NCBI GenBank assembly: GCA_035645095.1 | Contig: DASQNG010000155.1 | Coordinates: 1 to 7,133, forward strand | Direction of reading: 5' to 3' | Source: Gaiellasilicea sp035645095 | GTDB taxonomy: Bacteria > Actinomycetota > Thermoleophilia > Gaiellales > Gaiellaceae | DNA: 7,133 nt | In this document: positions 5,416 to 7,133 of the stretch, piece by piece | Position numbering within the stretch: the first letter of the stretch is position 1 | How the letters are laid out: the number at the start of each line of letters is the position of its first letter | Notes under the pieces: model-generated | What the model was told of the DNA's origin: nothing | Database searches by the model: none | What the model saw: the letters and a program-made list of their open reading frames with translations, nothing else | Made by a program: the position numbers and the translations under genes

Positions 5416-6259
5416 ACAGCGCCTCGAGCGCCCGCCGGACGAGCGTGCGGGCGATCTCGACCTTGTACTTCGTGCCCGGGAGCGGCGTCGCGTGCTCGAG
5501 CTCCGCCGGCGACCCGAGCAGCCACGGCACCGGCGCTGCGCCGGCGAGCGCGACCCGCGTCCCGCCCTCGATTCGGGCAGCGGCGACGCCCACCAGGGCG
5601 AACGCCCACCGCTGCCGGTCCATCGCCTTCAAGTACGTGCTCGCCGCGACCTCCGGCAGCTCGAGCTCCAGAATCAGCTCCCCGGGCTCGAGCCGCGTCA
5701 CCTCGCGGTCGTCGAGCGTCGGCAGCCGGTAGAGGTCCGCCACCTCGAGCATCCGCCGGTCGGTGCGGAGGCGGGCGCCCAGCGCGAGCAGCGCGGCGGC
5801 CGGGTCGGACGGATGCGCGGAGGCGCAGAGATCGTTGCCGAGGAACGCGTGCTCGCGGTGCTGCCCCTCCTTCGCGTGGCAGCGGTCGCCGCCGTGCAGG
5901 TAGCAGTCGAAGCGGAGGCGCCAGTACCAGCAGCGCGTCGCCTGCAGCAGGTTCCCGCCGATCGTCCCGGTCGCGCGGAGCTGCGGCGACGCGGAGAGCC
6001 GGCAGGCCTCGCGCAGCGTGTGGGGGATCTCGGGATCGACCTCGAGCTCGCCGAGCGTCGTGCCGGCGCCGACGCAGAGTCCCCGCTCCTGGCGGCGGAT
6101 CCCGCTCGGCACCACGTGCCGGAGCTCGACGAGCGCGTCTGCCCGCACGATGCCCTCACGCAGGAGCGGGACGAGGTCGGTGCCGCCGCCGAGCGCCCGC
6201 GCGCCGTTCCCGAGCACCGCGACCGCGGCCTCGACCGAGTCAGGAGCGTGCAGCTCCAA
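5414..6259 (-). CDS. FAD-binding subunit of a xanthine dehydrogenase-family molybdoenzyme, with Fe-S insert
   Basis: This 281-residue medium subunit carries electrons between the iron-sulfur centres and an acceptor through FAD. ALGGGTDLVPLL (residues 22-33) and ATGTIGGNLLQ (96-106) are the two FAD-phosphate motifs of the CO dehydrogenase/xanthine dehydrogenase medium-chain family. After the second there is an insert of about 40 residues with Cys110, Cys119, Cys127 and Cys145, ending in ASAHPSDPA. This is the layout that holds a [4Fe-4S] cluster in 4-hydroxybenzoyl-CoA reductase HcrB and in aldehyde oxidoreductase PaoB (YagS). The C-terminal domain follows (about 170-281). The start is TTG at 6259, backed by GAAGGAG at 6264-6270 and a 20-nt overlap with the molybdenum subunit gene, so the two are coupled. 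An iron-sulfur subunit is expected nearby but is not in the window. The substrate cannot be assigned. Confidence 0.92.
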   Translation of the reverse strand: MELHAPDSVEAAVAVLGNGARALGGGTDLVPLLREGIVRADALVELRHVVPSGIRRQERGLCVGAGTTLGELEVDPEIPHTLREACRLSASPQLRATGTIGGNLLQATRCWYWRLRFDCYLHGGDRCHAKEGQHREHAFLGNDLCASAHPSDPAAALLALGARLRTDRRMLEVADLYRLPTLDDREVTRLEPGELILELELPEVAASTYLKAMDRQRWAFALVGVAAARIEGGTRVALAGAAPVPWLLGSPAELEHATPLPGTKYKVEIARTLVRRALEAL

Positions 6260-7133
6260 CCTGCTCCTTCCGTCGTGCCGAAGCCGCCGCGAGCGCGCGC
6301 AGCATCTCCTCGCGGGTGATCGGCAGTGAGCGCACGTCGGCGCCGGTCGCGTCGCGGATCGCGTTCGCGATCGCTGCCGCTGTAGGGATGATCGGCGGCT
6401 CGCCGAGTCCCTTCGAGCCGAGGTTCGTCAGGTGCGTGTCGGGCTCGTCGACGAACTCGCACACGATCTCCGGCACGTCGGCGATCGTCGGCAGCTTGTA
6501 CGCGTCGAGCGTCTGCGTCAGCACCGCGCCGGTGCGCGGGTCGAGCAGCCGCTGCTCGCTGAGCGTGTGGCCCACGGCCTGGATGATCCCGCCCTCGACC
6601 TGGCTGCGCGCCCCGAGCGTGTTCACGATCCGGCCGACGTCGTGGATTGCCGCGATGCGGTGCACCCGCACCTCGCCCGTCTCGACGTCGACCCCGACCT
6701 CCGCCACCTGCACGCCGAAGGTGAGCACCCGCATGCCGGTCGGGTTCGGGCCGCGCGCGCCCCGGCCGAGGATCTGCGCGTCGCCGAGCAGCCCGAGCAG
6801 CTCCGTGAGCGGCCAGGAGCCCCCGTCGGCGCTCACGATCTCGCCGCCCTTCAGCGAGAGCGTCCGCTGCTCGCGGTGCCAGCGCTGCGCTGCCAACTCG
6901 ACGATCTGCCGCGCGGCGTCGGCGGCGGCGGAGCGGACTGCGGGGCCCATCGAGGGGATCGTGGAGGAGCCGGCCGAGATGGAGGCGTAGGGGCCGCGGG
7001 CGGTGTCGCCGAGCTCGACGCGCACGTGGTCGAGCGGGAGGCCGAGCTCCTCGGCCGCGATCTGCGCCATCGCCGTGCGTGAGCCGGTGCCGATGTCCTG
7101 CATCGCCGTCACGACGGTTGCCCGACCGTTCTG
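6240..7133 (-). CDS. Molybdenum-binding subunit of a xanthine dehydrogenase-family hydroxylase, C-terminal part
   Basis: This is the last 297 or so residues of a large molybdopterin-binding subunit; the N-terminal part lies beyond the right edge, and the frame is open there. These enzymes hydroxylate purines, aldehydes or aromatic acyl-CoAs with water at a Mo centre. QDIGTGS (7080-7100) is the cofactor-binding glutamine motif, followed by AQIAAEELGLP. NTLGARSQVEGGIIQAVGHTLSE binds the cofactor's pterin side. GSKGLGEPPIIP contains the catalytic glutamate (codon 6399-6401), which all active family members keep. The gene ends by overlapping the FAD subunit by 20 nt. An in-frame GTG at 7110-7112 is internal, not the start. 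With the four-Cys FAD subunit this looks like a PaoABC/HcrABC-like enzyme rather than a classic xanthine dehydrogenase, but substrate-deciding residues lie mostly outside the window. Confidence 0.93.
   Translation of the reverse strand, partial: QNGRATVVTAMQDIGTGSRTAMAQIAAEELGLPLDHVRVELGDTARGPYASISAGSSTIPSMGPAVRSAAADAARQIVELAAQRWHREQRTLSLKGGEIVSADGGSWPLTELLGLLGDAQILGRGARGPNPTGMRVLTFGVQVAEVGVDVETGEVRVHRIAAIHDVGRIVNTLGARSQVEGGIIQAVGHTLSEQRLLDPRTGAVLTQTLDAYKLPTIADVPEIVCEFVDEPDTHLTNLGSKGLGEPPIIPTAAAIANAIRDATGADVRSLPITREEMLRALAAASARRKEQVGAARS
6264..6270 (-). promoter_or_regulatory. Ribosome binding site deciding the TTG start of the FAD subunit
   Basis: On the minus strand this reads GAAGGAG, 4 bases before the TTG at 6259 and inside the end of the upstream gene. 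It supports the rare TTG start. Confidence 0.5.

Noticed and set aside
5392..6990. A 532-codon plus-strand open frame opposite the molybdoenzyme genes
   Set aside because: Its translation is low-complexity Arg/Ala/Ser-rich, typical of an antisense frame in high-GC DNA, while the minus strand holds clear conserved domains.

Overview
The window has two parts of unlike composition. From about position 720 to the end the DNA is very GC-rich, third codon positions are almost always G or C, and GTG or TTG starts are common. Together with a SigR/RsrA-type redox sigma factor pair, this suggests a high-GC actinobacterium. A Thermoleophilia-like lineage (Gaiellales or Solirubrobacterales) is my best guess, but it rests on general resemblance only. 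Positions 1 to about 714 are clearly less GC-rich, use codons such as AAA, TTA and ATT, and encode an unrelated MFS exporter fragment on the minus strand.

The two parts meet at about 711-720, inside a GC-repeat (ggcggcg). Both genes are cut there: the MFS gene loses its N-terminus, and a plus-strand tandem ABC ATPase loses nearly all of its first nucleotide-binding domain. An assembly or library chimera is the simplest reading. A real recombination event is possible but less likely.

Plus strand, about 715-3660: the remainder of a tandem-NBD ABC ATPase with an AbrB-like linker; a 72-residue HMA metal-binding protein starting directly at the ABC stop codon; a SigR-type promoter (GGGAAT-N18-GTT) just after the HMA stop codon; a SigR-like ECF sigma factor; a zinc-binding RsrA-like anti-sigma factor overlapping it by 4 nt; and an aminoglycoside-phosphotransferase-fold kinase with an unclear start. 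The promoter suggests that the sigma/anti-sigma/kinase unit is switched on by its own sigma factor under thiol-oxidative stress.

Minus strand, 7133 down to 3657: a tightly packed gene row. It holds the C-terminal part of a molybdenum-binding subunit of a xanthine dehydrogenase-family hydroxylase; its FAD subunit, with a four-cysteine insert of the 4-hydroxybenzoyl-CoA reductase/PaoB type; a small secreted lytic transglycosylase; a cyclophilin-type lipoprotein; and a MocA/MobA-like nucleotidyltransferase probably serving the molybdenum cofactor. The two envelope genes lie between the enzyme subunits and the probable cofactor gene. The plus and minus rows converge at one CTAG that supplies the stop codon on both strands.

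I saw no tRNA, rRNA, CRISPR array, insertion sequence or phage gene. No gene-free stretch exceeds 60 bases. I do not see a clearly new defence or mobile system. The most interesting items are the autoregulated redox sigma cassette with its kinase, the AbrB-like linker in the ABC ATPase, and the contig junction.
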